NCBI GenBank assembly: GCA_028023455.1
Contig: JAQFVV010000073.1
Coordinates: 62,001 to 126,000, forward strand
Direction: 5' to 3'
From: Epiperipatus broadwayi
Taxonomy: Eukaryota; Onychophora; Udeonychophora; Euonychophora; Peripatidae
DNA length: 64,000 nt
Position 1 is the first letter of the stretch. Each line of letters starts with the position of its first letter. Under the pieces are notes generated by a model. The model was not told the origin of the DNA. It saw only the letters and a list, made by a program, of their open reading frames with translations, and did not search any database. A program made the translations under genes and the position numbers. Positions 11,701 through 22,747 of the stretch are shown piece by piece.

Positions 11701-13481
11701 ATTCACTGTGCCATGATTGTCAAGGTATATGACGAGTAATATTCTAGTTGTATTTTGATCCTATGCATCTATCTTCGCTATCCTTATTTCGTGAATCTGC
11801 ATCGGTCAGAAAGATATTTTCAAAGAAATAATGAATAAAATAGAACTGAAGATATGTTATCGTTTATGTAAGAATAGTTTATTTGCTGGAATGTATAGAA
11901 TTGTGTAACTTTAAAATTGAAAGTCCAAAATATCATAAAGAGAGAAAGAATCATATAATACATTGTAAAATTAATTCAGAAATGAATATAAGATTTTGAA
12001 AAGAAATCTAAACCAAGTATTTTTTAAAGTGATAATAAAATTTGAATGTTTTAAATAATATTTAGAAAATAAGTATTGCATATTTATTAAGAAAATAGTT
12101 CAATAAGGTATAATAAACATATACTTGTGCATGGTATATTAATAGTTGTAATTATATCATCCGAAGTAAGGCTTGAATGAGAATATTAGGATTAATAAAC
12201 ATCGGATAATGAACAATAAAAACCTAATACCGAATGTAGAACAATGTTTTGACTTTGTAAGATTCCATACAACCAATATAAAACTAAAATTTGTTATTTT
12301 GTAGAATTTTACTACGAATGTAAATTTTGTAAAAAATATAATTTTAATAATATTAGGGATGCAAAGTGTTTGTGATAATCATATAAGAAATGCATTTTGT
12401 AATAAGCTAACCATAATAATAAATCAAGTAATAATACTGTATTTTCTTAAGTGTTAAAAAAAAAAGATTTAACTAGGAAAAGTAAATAATATTTTGATTT
12501 CATTTTATAAACTAATAAACTAAGTTGAGATATGAAAGTAAGGGATATCCAATGTATATAGTGTAAAAATATTGTTAATTTATTTATGTTGTTAATAAAC
12601 TTTGTTTTAAATTTGTTTTAAAGTTTTGTGTCCGAGTTGTTATTTCTCCACATGGATGCATGAAATCACGATACATTTATAATTGAAACAGACATATAAA
12701 TTTTGCACAAAAGGTAAACATAAAAGTGTTATAATAATTTTGAGAATTTATTGGTATGTTAAAATTAAAAGATCATAATTTTATATTATTTATTGGTCAT
12801 AAGTCGGTTGCCACAATATTACATTAAATTATATGCTAATGTTGCCACACGTATTCTGTTGTCAGATTATTAAAATACTACCACGTACGTATTTATTTAT
12901 TTCATTTAGGAAGAAATAAGATTATATTATATTATTATTATTATTATTTTTATTATTATTAGTTGCTGTGTAGTAGATTATGACATAAAATTCCCTTTTC
13001 ATATTTTACTACCGTAATTTTAAATCAGTTAGAATACAATTTATGAACCTGAGATTTTATTTTATTTTACTTCATTTTATTTAATTGAGCTAGATTCTTG
13101 TTATAAAGAAGATTAAGATATGATTATTATTTTAATCGTAGTGAATAGAGCTCAGAAAGTCGTAAGAATACTATGAGTTAGTTATTTGGTATAGTAAAAA
13201 GGGGGGATAGTGTTCTTATGCCATTGAGGTAGTATCGTGTGGATAATGGCTCAATGTAGTCTATCTCGTTCCCTGTATTGTCACTCCATGTCTCATGAAA
13301 ATAGTAAATATTTGTTAATTCATTTTAAAATTGAACCGTATTTGTATTTTAAAATTAGAGCTAGTAATCATTTTAATTAATGCTGAATATTTCATTTATT
13401 TATTTGTTAACTGAGCTAGAACCCGTAATATTCGTAATAAACAGTATATTTTGGGGTGAGAATGTGCGGGGGGAGGTTAGA
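8713..13481 (+). mobile_element. Probable solo giant LTR, ~4.77 kb, inserted in (AT)n
   Basis: The segment starts TGTGCCC immediately after an (AT)n tract and ends GGTTAGA immediately before another (AT)n tract. These are the same boundary style as the proven LTR family here (TGTAACC...GGTTAGA inside (AT)n). Its length is close to the 4.2-4.6 kb of those LTRs. A polyadenylation-like AATAAA followed by a T/G-rich stretch near 12590-12630 is placed like the R/U5 part of an LTR, and similar spacing is seen in the solo LTR at 31461-36017. I could not align the interior convincingly to the other LTRs, so this would be a distinct subfamily. The small frame at 9926-10135 has no confirmed family. It could instead be unrelated unique sequence between two microsatellites. 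Confidence 0.45.
12925..12962. repeat. (ATT)n microsatellite
   Basis: A run of ATT/TTA trinucleotides with one interruption, inside the candidate solo LTR. Confidence 0.85.
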
Positions 13482-13493
13482 ATATATATATAT

Positions 13494-14636
13494 ATGATCA
13501 CTAAATGGAACTTACCAATAGCTCTAAACAAGCTTTATTTTTATAAGTACCAAAGAAGAAAGAATTCAAAATCTCTATCATTAAGTCCCTTCCTCCAGAC
13601 CAATTGGTTTTGAGCTTATGGATTACTTCAGTGGGGGGTTGGGACTCTAAAAACTAAATCTAAAATACTAACTCAAAAGTCAGCACTTATAAAACACATT
13701 TCTATTAATTTGAAAGTCTGAACTTTTCAGACATGTAAATGTCTTCAAATTCAGCTTTGCAAACCAGATAGTTATATGGGTCTTAATTCAGCTCAGTTTC
13801 ACCATATAGTAATAGCCTCTGCAATATAGCATCACACAAGCCATCAAAGGTACACTTATAATAATTAATAAAACAAGTTATAAATTTTGTAACTTGCTTT
13901 TAAACTTGCATTTAAATGATCACTAGATGGAGCTTACCAATAGCTCTAAACAAGCTTTATTTTTATAAGTGCTGAAAGAGAAAGAATTTAAAATCTCTAT
14001 CATTAAGTCCTTACCTCCAAGCAAATTAATTTTGTGCTTATGGTTAACCTTATGGCTCACCTCAGTTTGGAGGTAGGGACATAATAATAGAGATTTTGAA
14101 TTTTTTCTCTTTCGGCACCTATAAAAATAAAGCTTGTTTAGAGCTATTGGTAAGCTTCATCTAGTGATCATTTAAATGCAAGCTTAAAAGCAAGTTACAA
14201 AATTTATAATTTGTTTTATTAATTATTATAAGTGTACCTTTGATGGCTTTTGTGATGCTATATTGCAGAGGCTATTACTATATGGTGAAACTGAGCTGAA
14301 TTAAGACCCATATAGATATCTGATTTGCAAATCTAGATTTGAAGACATTTACGTGTCTGAAAAGTTCAGACTTTCAAATTGATAGAAACATGATTTATAA
14401 GTGCTGACTTTTGAGTTAGTATTTTAGATCTAGTTTCTAGAGTCTCAGCCCTCCACTGAGGTGAGCCATAAGCTCAAAAACAATTGGTCTGAAGGTAGGG
14501 ACATAACGATAGAGATTTTGAATTTTTCTCTTTTAGCACTTATAAAAATAAAGCTTGTTTAGAGGTATTAAGCTCCATCTAGTGATCATTTAAATGCTAA
14601 GAGCAAGTTATAAAATTTATAACTTGTTTTATTAAT
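13494..14636. repeat. 1.1-kb palindrome made of two head-to-head A-B-A repeat units
   Basis: The left half (13494-14060) and right half (about 14065-14636) are reverse complements with scattered differences. Each half has the order A module (GATCACTAAATGG...AGAGCTATTGGTAAGC, AATAAAGCTTGTTTAGAG), B module (CAGACATGTAAATGTCTTC, ATAGTAATAGCCTCTGC, CTCAGTTTCACCATATAG) and A module. The centre is a TACCTCCAAGC/GGAGGTAGGGAC junction near 14050-14080. The same A-B-A order, more diverged, occurs at 29127-29745. No coding capacity. Such a palindrome could arise by inverted duplication or as a foldback transposon. Confidence 0.85.
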
Positions 14637-14702
14637 TATATATATATATATATAATACAATGGGTTCATATATATATATATATATAATACAATGGGTTCA
14701 TC
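14637..14702. repeat. Duplicated (TA)n-ATACAATGGGTTCAT unit
   Basis: Two tandem copies of a ~33-base unit made of a (TA)n tract followed by ATACAATGGGTTCAT, at the outer edge of the palindrome. Confidence 0.85.
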
Positions 14703-15186
14703 ATTTAATATAAAGAAAATGAAGATTTTTAGATTATCAATAAGAGGAAAATATATATATTATAAACATTAGTGATGATATTTTAATAGGCAGCCATAGG
14801 AGAATTTTGAAGAAACATAAAAAAAAAGATTCTTATATATGACAATGCTTAAGAAAATAATAGCTTTAAAGAGTTTACAGAGGAAAGATAGTTTATCTGC
14901 AATGTAAATAAATTTTAAAATAAACTTATAGAATTGAAAATATTATATATTTTTAAAATCTAATCATAAATTAAGAATTAAACTTATGTAATAGAAAACA
15001 TTATTACTACAACATACAGAAAACTTTACATTATGAAGGAAATATTTTGTTCTTTTATGTTTTCATAGTAACTTTGTTGTTTATGCCTATAAAATGTTTC
15101 CACAAACATATGTAAGTAGAGCAGAATGATAAAAAAAAGTTCAAGTAAAAATCTTGGTCTATTGTTTAATATATATATATATATAT
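14703..15186. other. AT-rich spacer ending in (AT)n target site
   Basis: No gene or RNA seen. The last ~20 bases form the (AT)n microsatellite that flanks the giant-LTR retrotransposon on its left. Confidence 0.55.
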
Positions 15187-18100
15187 TCTAACCCATTAAT
15201 TATTATTTTATTAGAAATTTATTTAGAAATTTATATTTATTTATGAAATTTATTTTCACTTCATTTCTATTTCTAATATTTTTATTAGTTTAGTTTATTT
15301 TTATTTGTTTCTAATATATAATTAATTAGTTTAGTTTATTTGCACTTGTGTGACACTACTTTCTTCTTTCAGGTTGTTTTTAAGGCAACCACAATAAAGC
15401 AACATATCTATTAATTTTCCAATATGATCTAAAATACTTTTCATATAATACAATTGTATATTCAATTCTCTTAAGCTATGCCACGATTGTAATAACAACA
15501 ATAATTGATCACTTATTAATTTAAAGAATAATTATAATAATATTAATCTCAGGGTTCTTTGTTTCATGTAAGGAAATGCTCGGCAGTATTGTGTTGTCGC
15601 ATATGACTGGCATTCTGGTCGGTTATAGGAAACATTTATTTTACTTAAATTCAATGTGTCTTCATCTCTCATATCCACTGCTATATTATTTAAAGAGATG
15701 ATAATTCTGTTCAATAATGACGTATAATTTTGAATAACACAGCCTTTTTTTTTTTTTTTCAGAATCTCAGTCAGAATAATAAAAAGACAAGGGGCTTTTT
15801 GTGTCCTTCCATCATCCATGATAAAACAATAATATAACTAAGATTTATTACTTAGACAATTTAACTAAATGGGAATGGAATAATGTGCAACTCCATAAAT
15901 AATTATCATTAAACTAAAATATAATGACATATTCCGATCTGCTTAACTTTATTTATCTGGTATATTAAGTTTTTAAGAATTTATTATGATTTCGGACTCA
16001 AGAAAAGGTTTTGCAAATATTGTGTAAACACTTATATTTAGCATATAAAAACAAAAAAATGAATCTACAACAAATTTTAACAAGACTATCATTTATTATT
16101 AACACAAAAAAAAATATATGAACATTTATTCAATAATCCCATAGTAATACAAAAATATAAAATATAACTGACATTAATCTGTATACTCTTTTGGTTATGG
16201 ACTAGAGATTACTACTTCTCCTGTATGCAATCATATAGATTGATTAACTAAAAGTACATTTCATTACCAATACATTGTTTATTACATTTTGGTAACCTTG
16301 TAGAAGCTTTTATTCAAAATTATTGACTAACTATTTTTTTTTTATTTTTTTTTTTTTTTTTTTAAAAATGATTAATTCAATCATATGCAATACGCAAAAT
16401 ATTAAATTTATTTCTAATACATTTACTTTATTTATGGTCTTTAATGGGATAACCTATTCTAATTATAGGCCAGTTATCAGAAGTTACACTTACAATCTTA
16501 CATTTAACTTAATGCTAACTTAAGTTATGATATAAATTTTATTCATTCGTATAATTTTAAATATGAGTATTATTTAATTACTAACCAGAATTAAATATTG
16601 CATTTGAATATTCCTTCAGTAAATAAGCGTTTTAAAACTACGCAATTTTAATTACTTTCTCCATTGATTTACTTGTCAAATACTAGCAATATTTAGCAGC
16701 ACAATACAGATATTGATCTTAGTTACTAACGCACTATTTATACTAAAGTGGATCTTGAGGAACTAACACCTCCAATATAACCTTTATCTTGCCTGAACTT
16801 TCAAAATTAAGCACAATAATCAACACCTTCCATGGTGGAGCTATCTTTATTTTCACATGAGGAATATGGAATAACCACGAAGGTCTGTAAAGTAATCTAC
16901 TACATTAAAATATTTTGGTGGTTTCTTGCCTCTTACTTGGGCATACAACGAACACACACCAAATACAATCCTCTCCTGGGATTTAAACGAATGAAGCATA
17001 CTAAATGCTAGATAAATTCTTGATTGCCCTATCTATGAGAATCGATCACTTGGCTATAAACATACCCGAACATTATATTTAAAATCTTCCTCTCATGGAA
17101 AACAAAGCTTTTGGGAAGATCATTTTTCATCCCACAAAATAAATACATTATAATTATTACCTATGTGAATATTAAGCATATACCAATGCTATATCAGGGC
17201 AGAATAAGTAAATACACTGATTATAATAAACTTATGTTACCGTGTATACTTTGATCAACATCTGAAATCAATGGACATCATATAATAAAAGTATAATAAT
17301 TTTAATTTTAATAAAAGAACATTCAAAATAGTTGGTAGCATACTATCTTAAACTACATAAAGTGGATGTGTTATTTAAGAATAATTAGGAATAAATTCCT
17401 CAATTAATACAGTATAAATTCGTTTCAAAACTTTAACAAGAAATATTTTGTTATAGCATTTTTTTTTTTTTTTAGTTACTTCTGATAATTTTCAATATTT
17501 ATTTTACCCCTTAAATATCTAAATATTTTTTTTTTTTTACGTATTTAACATACAAAATTTCTATCTACAATTGTATGTAATAATTAAAACATATTTTATA
17601 GATTTTTTTTTTTTTTCGTGTTAAATATCAACTTAACCTATAATAATTATATTAAAACATACCTTTGTCATTACAAGGCTATTAAATATCACTTGACCAT
17701 ACAAACTTTAACCTATGTGATATAACAAAAAAAAATACATATTATTTATAACTTAGTTTTAAACAATCATTAATTAACAAGTGCATACTCTCTCATTAGA
17801 AAATGTTTTCTGTTGAGCAATTGGTCCAGGTGAAGAGCTTTATCCAGTCGTATTTCATGAAGCAAGTTTAAAAACAATAAACGCATGGTATTATTTCCTT
17901 TAAATAAAAGTTTTCTCTTATTTTGTGCGTTTAATAAATTAGGTAAAGAAACATATAGCAGAATTGAAGATTAATTCTTACTTGAATTAAACTACTACAA
18001 TTTTGGGATCCAAGAAAAAAAAATAGACTTTTAACATAGACGAATATTTGACTATAGACGATAAACATACACAATTTTTTTTATTTTTATTGACGATACG

Positions 18101-19511
18101 TAATTATTAGCTAGCTTACTTATGGACGAAAATGCACAATTTTCCGAGAGATTATTATGATAATAACTGCAGTCAATTTACTTGTACATGAAGTTTTAAT
18201 AATTCCAACTGATGTGTAATATAATATATCATTTATTTTTATCATTAAGTCACTAAGATATTTGGTTTTGTTCATACTTTAGGAATTATAAATTTTTTTT
18301 TTTTTAACGGTAACTTCTCCGTAAGAATGCCCCTATATAACTTTTCCTATATTTACTCTGAGAAAGTTTATATTTTTTTTTATATATTTTTGTTTTTTTT
18401 TAAATATACAGGTGCATAATTTAATTTTATTTATCATTATTATTATTTCCAGACAATTCTTGGTGAATAAAACATATTTTAACATATGTAACTACATTAC
18501 TTGTAAAGGCAGACAATATTGAGAAAGAGCGCGAAAATGTTTCTAGTTGATTTTCCTTGGTTTCAAAATATTTCTTTCAATTATCATTTTTTTTCTTTCT
18601 ATACCAAGAAAATATCAATAAATGACATAAAGTTAATAAATAATGATTTCTCACTTGGAAATCATTTTTCTTCCTTAATTTAGATATAATAGAATTTTTC
18701 GTGACTCTTTTCGTTAATTCTGTCATTTTTGAACTTTAGCGCGAGACAATAAACTTTTAAGTATAAAAGGTCTTTAAATAGGTAGATGGCAAAGAAATCA
18801 GGATATCTTATCAAAAAATTTTAGCCACACATTATATTATTAAAATTTTACTTTGATTTCATTTATTTCTGCAAAATAAAATGAAAAAATTGAGTTACCA
18901 AATTTCAGCACTGTTCCTTCCTTGAAAACTAAAAGCAGACTATCTATTTTTTTTTTATTTTACTTTAGCGACCTCTTCCAGAAAAATAATCATTTGATTA
19001 TAACATAAACAAAAGAAAGGAAAAACTTATTACAATCATATAGTTTTCAGTATTATCTACCTGGATTACAAAGTAATTTGACAATATAAAAAAAATAATA
19101 AATACATTAAATTAACAATCAGTGATGTATAATTCTTTAAACATTATATTTTTTTTTTTTTTTTTTTTTACATAAAGAAATTACCAGAAGTTATTGTGCT
19201 TTATGATAAGACACTCATCCACTCTCCCCTCTACCCATCCAAAATTAATTACTCTTTAGCTTTTATACCATATTAATTTGCTCTAATTATTAATATCTCA
19301 ATTAAATTATTCATGTTCTCTCTTTAAAAATGACATTGAGTTATTAAATCTATTAGTTATTCACCCAAAGGATGCCAAAGTGAGTGAATAGCATACTTTA
19401 TTAATCAATTATTACTATTGTTATTTTATCTTTTTATTTCTTTAAAGAATAGCATTGTTTTCCTGCAGAAATAATGCCAAGTAAACCAAGTGTCAATAAC
19501 ACTAGGTTACA
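15187..19511 (-). repeat. 3' LTR of the giant-LTR element
   Basis: 4325 bases, matching the 5' LTR base for base over long stretches, with differences mainly in poly-T length and scattered substitutions. At its outer end it carries about 60 extra bases of AT-rich sequence (15200-15330), partly a duplication of TTAGTTTAGTTTATT. It contains a 95-codon minus-strand open frame (15532-15819) also open in the other LTR but broken in the diverged solo LTR, so I do not call it a gene. Long T-tracts occur near 16331-16365, 17460 and 19149. The outer terminus TCTAACCC (plus strand) meets (AT)n directly. Confidence 0.93.
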
Positions 19512-19524
19512 ATTCTCCCACCGT
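19512..19524 (-). promoter_or_regulatory. Polypurine tract before 3' LTR
   Basis: On the minus strand GGTGGGAGAAT ends exactly where TGTAACC of the 3' LTR starts. Position and purine content fit the plus-strand priming site of LTR retrotransposons. It is short and interrupted by T, so it is a moderate-quality tract. Confidence 0.7.
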
Positions 19525-19633
19525 TATAATAAATAAAAAATAAAATAATATATGCATTTTTTAACACTTCTTATGGTATTACTAAGTTTATATCCTACTT
19601 CTTTCTTATGTCAATAAATACAGTTTAAAGGAT

Positions 19634-19951
19634 TTAATTTTGCTTGGGATATGGTAGTAAGCTTCGGGCATTATAGGTACCTCTTGTTCCATCAGGGGTT
19701 GAGACCAAAAAGGCATTCTCACCCACTTGTTTCACAATTTCATAGGGGCCTTCATAAAGATACATGAATTTTCTAAACATATGCTTCCGGAGATTACTCA
19801 CATGGGGAGTTCTAATTAAAACAAAATCATGGACTTTAAAAGGATGTGGACTGGTTTTGGAATAACAAGTGCATTTATCACCCATCTTTTTAAGGTTAAT
19901 TCTGGCCTGTGCTTGGTCATGTTCTACATTATGCTGTTCCCCATATGTTTA
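19634..19951 (-). pseudogene. Integrase C-terminal tail, remnant of Ty3/gypsy pol
   Basis: Minus-strand reading is open from about 19951, beginning YGEQHNVEHDQAQARINLKK and continuing in the frame whose first ATG is at 19885. It contains PFKVHDFVLIRTPH, KFMYLYEGPYEIV and GTYNARSLLPY before a stop at 19634. This order of a helix with Gln/Ala and Lys residues, a VGDxVLVR-like strand, a 'KF..LYEGPY' strand and a final 'G(T)YN...L.PY' is the C-terminal region of gypsy-type integrases, where DNA binding and target choice reside. The catalytic DDE core, zinc-binding N-terminus and all upstream pol domains are absent. The tail is joined almost directly to the end of gag, marking a large internal deletion near 19955-19995. 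It has no start of its own in the normal context, so it is called a remnant. Confidence 0.85.
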
Positions 19952-19994
19952 AAAATAGGGCCCCGAAGTGAGGAACATTCCTGCAAGGTCCTTT

Positions 19995-22133
19995 TTAATT
20001 TAATGCCCCGCTACTTTTACTACCTTTTATATTTTTCTTTGGTATTGTTGGGATACCACTAGTAGAAGGCTGATTCTCATTCATAATTCTACTCTTAACT
20101 GTTGGTCTACTGAGGTGGTTATTCTGTCTACCATAGGGATTCGTCCTATAATATCCTTTTTCTCTAACTAACTTCCTCCTTCCCATATGTGACCTATCTG
20201 CGAAATTGATATTACTCACCATCGGATGGGTGTCTCTATTTACCCTAATTCTATTATCAATATTCCTATTGCTGGTCTCTAACGAATCTAAAATTTCTAC
20301 TACCTCTTCTATGGTATGTCTGTCAGCAGCAATTAAGATCTGTTCTATATGCCTCGGCAGATTATGGCAAATTATTCACACAATTTGTGTCTCAGATAAA
20401 GGATAAGCTGTCAAGGTTTTCAATTTGACGGCCTGACTTCTGAAAAACTGAGTATAACTACCCTTATTTACATGATATCTTTCCTGAGATATCTGATATC
20501 TCAGATTATCTTGGCAGTCTTCCCCCCAAAAACTGGCTAACATAAGATATTTGAAGTCTCCATATGTTTCTGGTTTAATAAATAATGATTGCCACCAGTC
20601 TTTAGATGCTGCACACAAATGGTTAGTGGCAATAGCAATCTTTTCTATCTCAGATAAATGACATAAGGTGAATAACTCCTCCAGATTCTGGAGATACTCG
20701 TGTGGATCCTCCAGATATTCACCTCTAAAAACTTTTATTTTTAAGAATTTTAAGGCCATGAAGCTATTACTTTCTGGCTCTAGCATGACTTTACTTCTAG
20801 CCTCATTTAATGGATCGTATATTGATTCTACTGGATTAATTACCATATGTAACTCAGATATTACTTGGTTATTATGACCATTATTTGTTTCCTTTACTTG
20901 AGTTTCAGATAAACCTTTACTTTGAACAACTTTTTTACTTTTTGTAAAATTATCCCTATTATAGTCTATAGCTTGCATTCGACTCTCTAATTCTAACTTA
21001 TAGTTCTGCCATTCACAGTCTATTCTCTTTGAACTATCTTTTAGGCCTACATTTAAGTGTTTAATCTGTTGTTCCAATTGGTTAATAGTTTCATCTTTAT
21101 CTATCCCAAATTTATCTTCTAACCTTTGATAGACTTTATTCTCACACTGAGTCATTAATTCCCCTATTTCATCTTGGAGATTATTGTGTAATAGCTGTGC
21201 ATTACTCTTTATTATATCATTAAAATTTTCTACTTTTCCCATAACTTGACTTAGCTCACTTTCTAGATTTTGATTAATCTCATATTGGGTCAACTCTTGA
21301 GTTTCTAGTTTAGCTATTAATCTGGTAATCTGGCTCTGACATCCTTTCACTACATTGTCTGGTGCTAGAGTTATATTTTTAACTTCCTCTTTCAAATTAA
21401 TAACTTCACTTCTAGCACTGTCTAATTCTCCCTTAATAGATTCAACTCTATCCTGAACTTCTATTTGAAATACTACTGTTTCTTTTTGATAATTTCTTAT
21501 TTCCTGTACTTCATTGTTTAATACAATATATTGACTTTTAAAGTCCTGCTGGATAGCCTCAATCATATTTTCTGCCCTTTCAAAATTTGTTTCTATCTCT
21601 TTCCTTATTTTTATTTCCAGCTTTTCAGAGGCCAATTTTGATTCTTCTACATGATTTCTCAAATCTTCCCTTAAGTCTTTTATCTTCTGTACTTGATTTT
21701 GAGATGTCTCTTTGATCTCCTGCATTTGATTCTCTAATTTAATATTTAAATTTTGGATCTGACTTTTTAATTCACTATTTGATTGTTCTAATTTACGATT
21801 TGAGTTTTGGATCTGACTTTTTAATTCACTATTTGATTGTTCTAATTTACTATTAGAGTTTTGGATCTGACTTTTTAATTCACTTTTCAATTCACTATTT
21901 GATTTTTGTAATTTTTTCAAGAATTCCTCCAATGTATTTCTCATTAATTGATCTGGCTCATTTTCATGTTTTCCCTTTATTATTGTGGCTTCTTCTGGGT
22001 TAGCTATATCCAAATCTTCCCCTTCCTCTTTTAATTGTACACTAAAATATGGAGTCTGTGTATCAGGGGATTGTAACTCTTGGGATCCTCCCAAATCCTC
22101 AGAAATACTATGATTATCTTTGTTTTCACTCAT
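19995..22133 (-). pseudogene. gag: Gag of the giant-LTR retrotransposon, one in-frame stop
   Basis: The first ATG after the leader is at 22133. The frame runs 585 codons to a TGA at 20376, then continues in the same frame without another stop for 126 codons to TAA at 19995. This is a ~712-residue gag with one nonsense mutation; TGA for CGA is a likely cause, by inference. Residues 60-410 form a long coiled coil with internal repeats of the type LEQSNSELKSQIQNSN near 78-130. Residues about 460-585 resemble the Ty3/gypsy capsid domain (FRGEYLEDPHEYLQNLEELF, then a DWWQSL box and an F..SQ..F region). The post-stop tail is basic (GRRKLVREKG, GRQNN, KSRIMNEN), as expected for a nucleocapsid-like end; no CCHC knuckle is seen, perhaps lost with the adjoining deletion. 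Gag would form the particle packaging element RNA. Confidence 0.85.
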
Positions 22134-22499
22134 ATTAAAATTCTAACTCTTTTAGTATTTAACAGTACTGAAATATTAGCAATGAACTATTAATAAATTT
22201 ATCGATAAGAAATTATTGACAAGACATCCTGCCTCCATGCCTCTCCTATCAAAAACAATCTACACCAAAAAACTATGCTCTGACATTTAATATCCCAAAG
22301 CTCCAACATTAACTACTAAATATGCTCTTTTTTTTTTTCACATGCTTCTTAGTCCATATAAATATCATTATATTATGTAATATAGCATAAGTGCCAATCA
22401 CAAGACCAGACAAACAGATCATCATAAATGATAAAATCATTACAGTGTTTTATGGAATTGCCTACAGACCACAACATCCTAAACTGACAACTTAATTAT

Positions 22500-22577
22500 T
22501 TATTTTTCAGTGGCAAAAGATTAGATCATATACTAGATATTTTTCAGTGGCAAAAGATTAGATCATATATTAGATAT
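22500..22577. repeat. Tandem duplication of a ~38-bp leader segment
   Basis: Two copies of TTTTTCAGTGGCAAAAGATT plus AGATCATATACTAGATA (second copy with one change) lie in the untranslated leader between primer-binding site and gag. Confidence 0.9.
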
Positions 22578-22727
22578 TCACATAATATCTTATGGCTAAA
22601 ACAATTCATTATTGGCAAATATTTTTAATCAATGAATAACTAATCCATTCAAGTGCAAACAATATTAATATTGACTTCTAGAAAAGTTTACTATATTCCT
22701 CGTGGCCAGCTATAGCCATCGAAGGCC

Positions 22728-22745
22728 CCTGTAGTTGGGTGGCCA
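22728..22745 (-). promoter_or_regulatory. Primer-binding site (minus-strand DNA synthesis)
   Basis: On the minus strand, GGTTAGA of the 5' LTR is followed by AA and then TGGCCACCCAACTACAGG. The TGG start two bases inside the LTR is the classical tRNA 3'-end complement. It resembles TGGCGCCCAAC-type (lysine tRNA-like) sites; the tRNA is not certain. The same GGTTAGA-AA-TG(G)CCACCCAAC junction recurs at 54725-54745, supporting the assignment. Confidence 0.8.
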
Positions 22746-22747
22746 TT

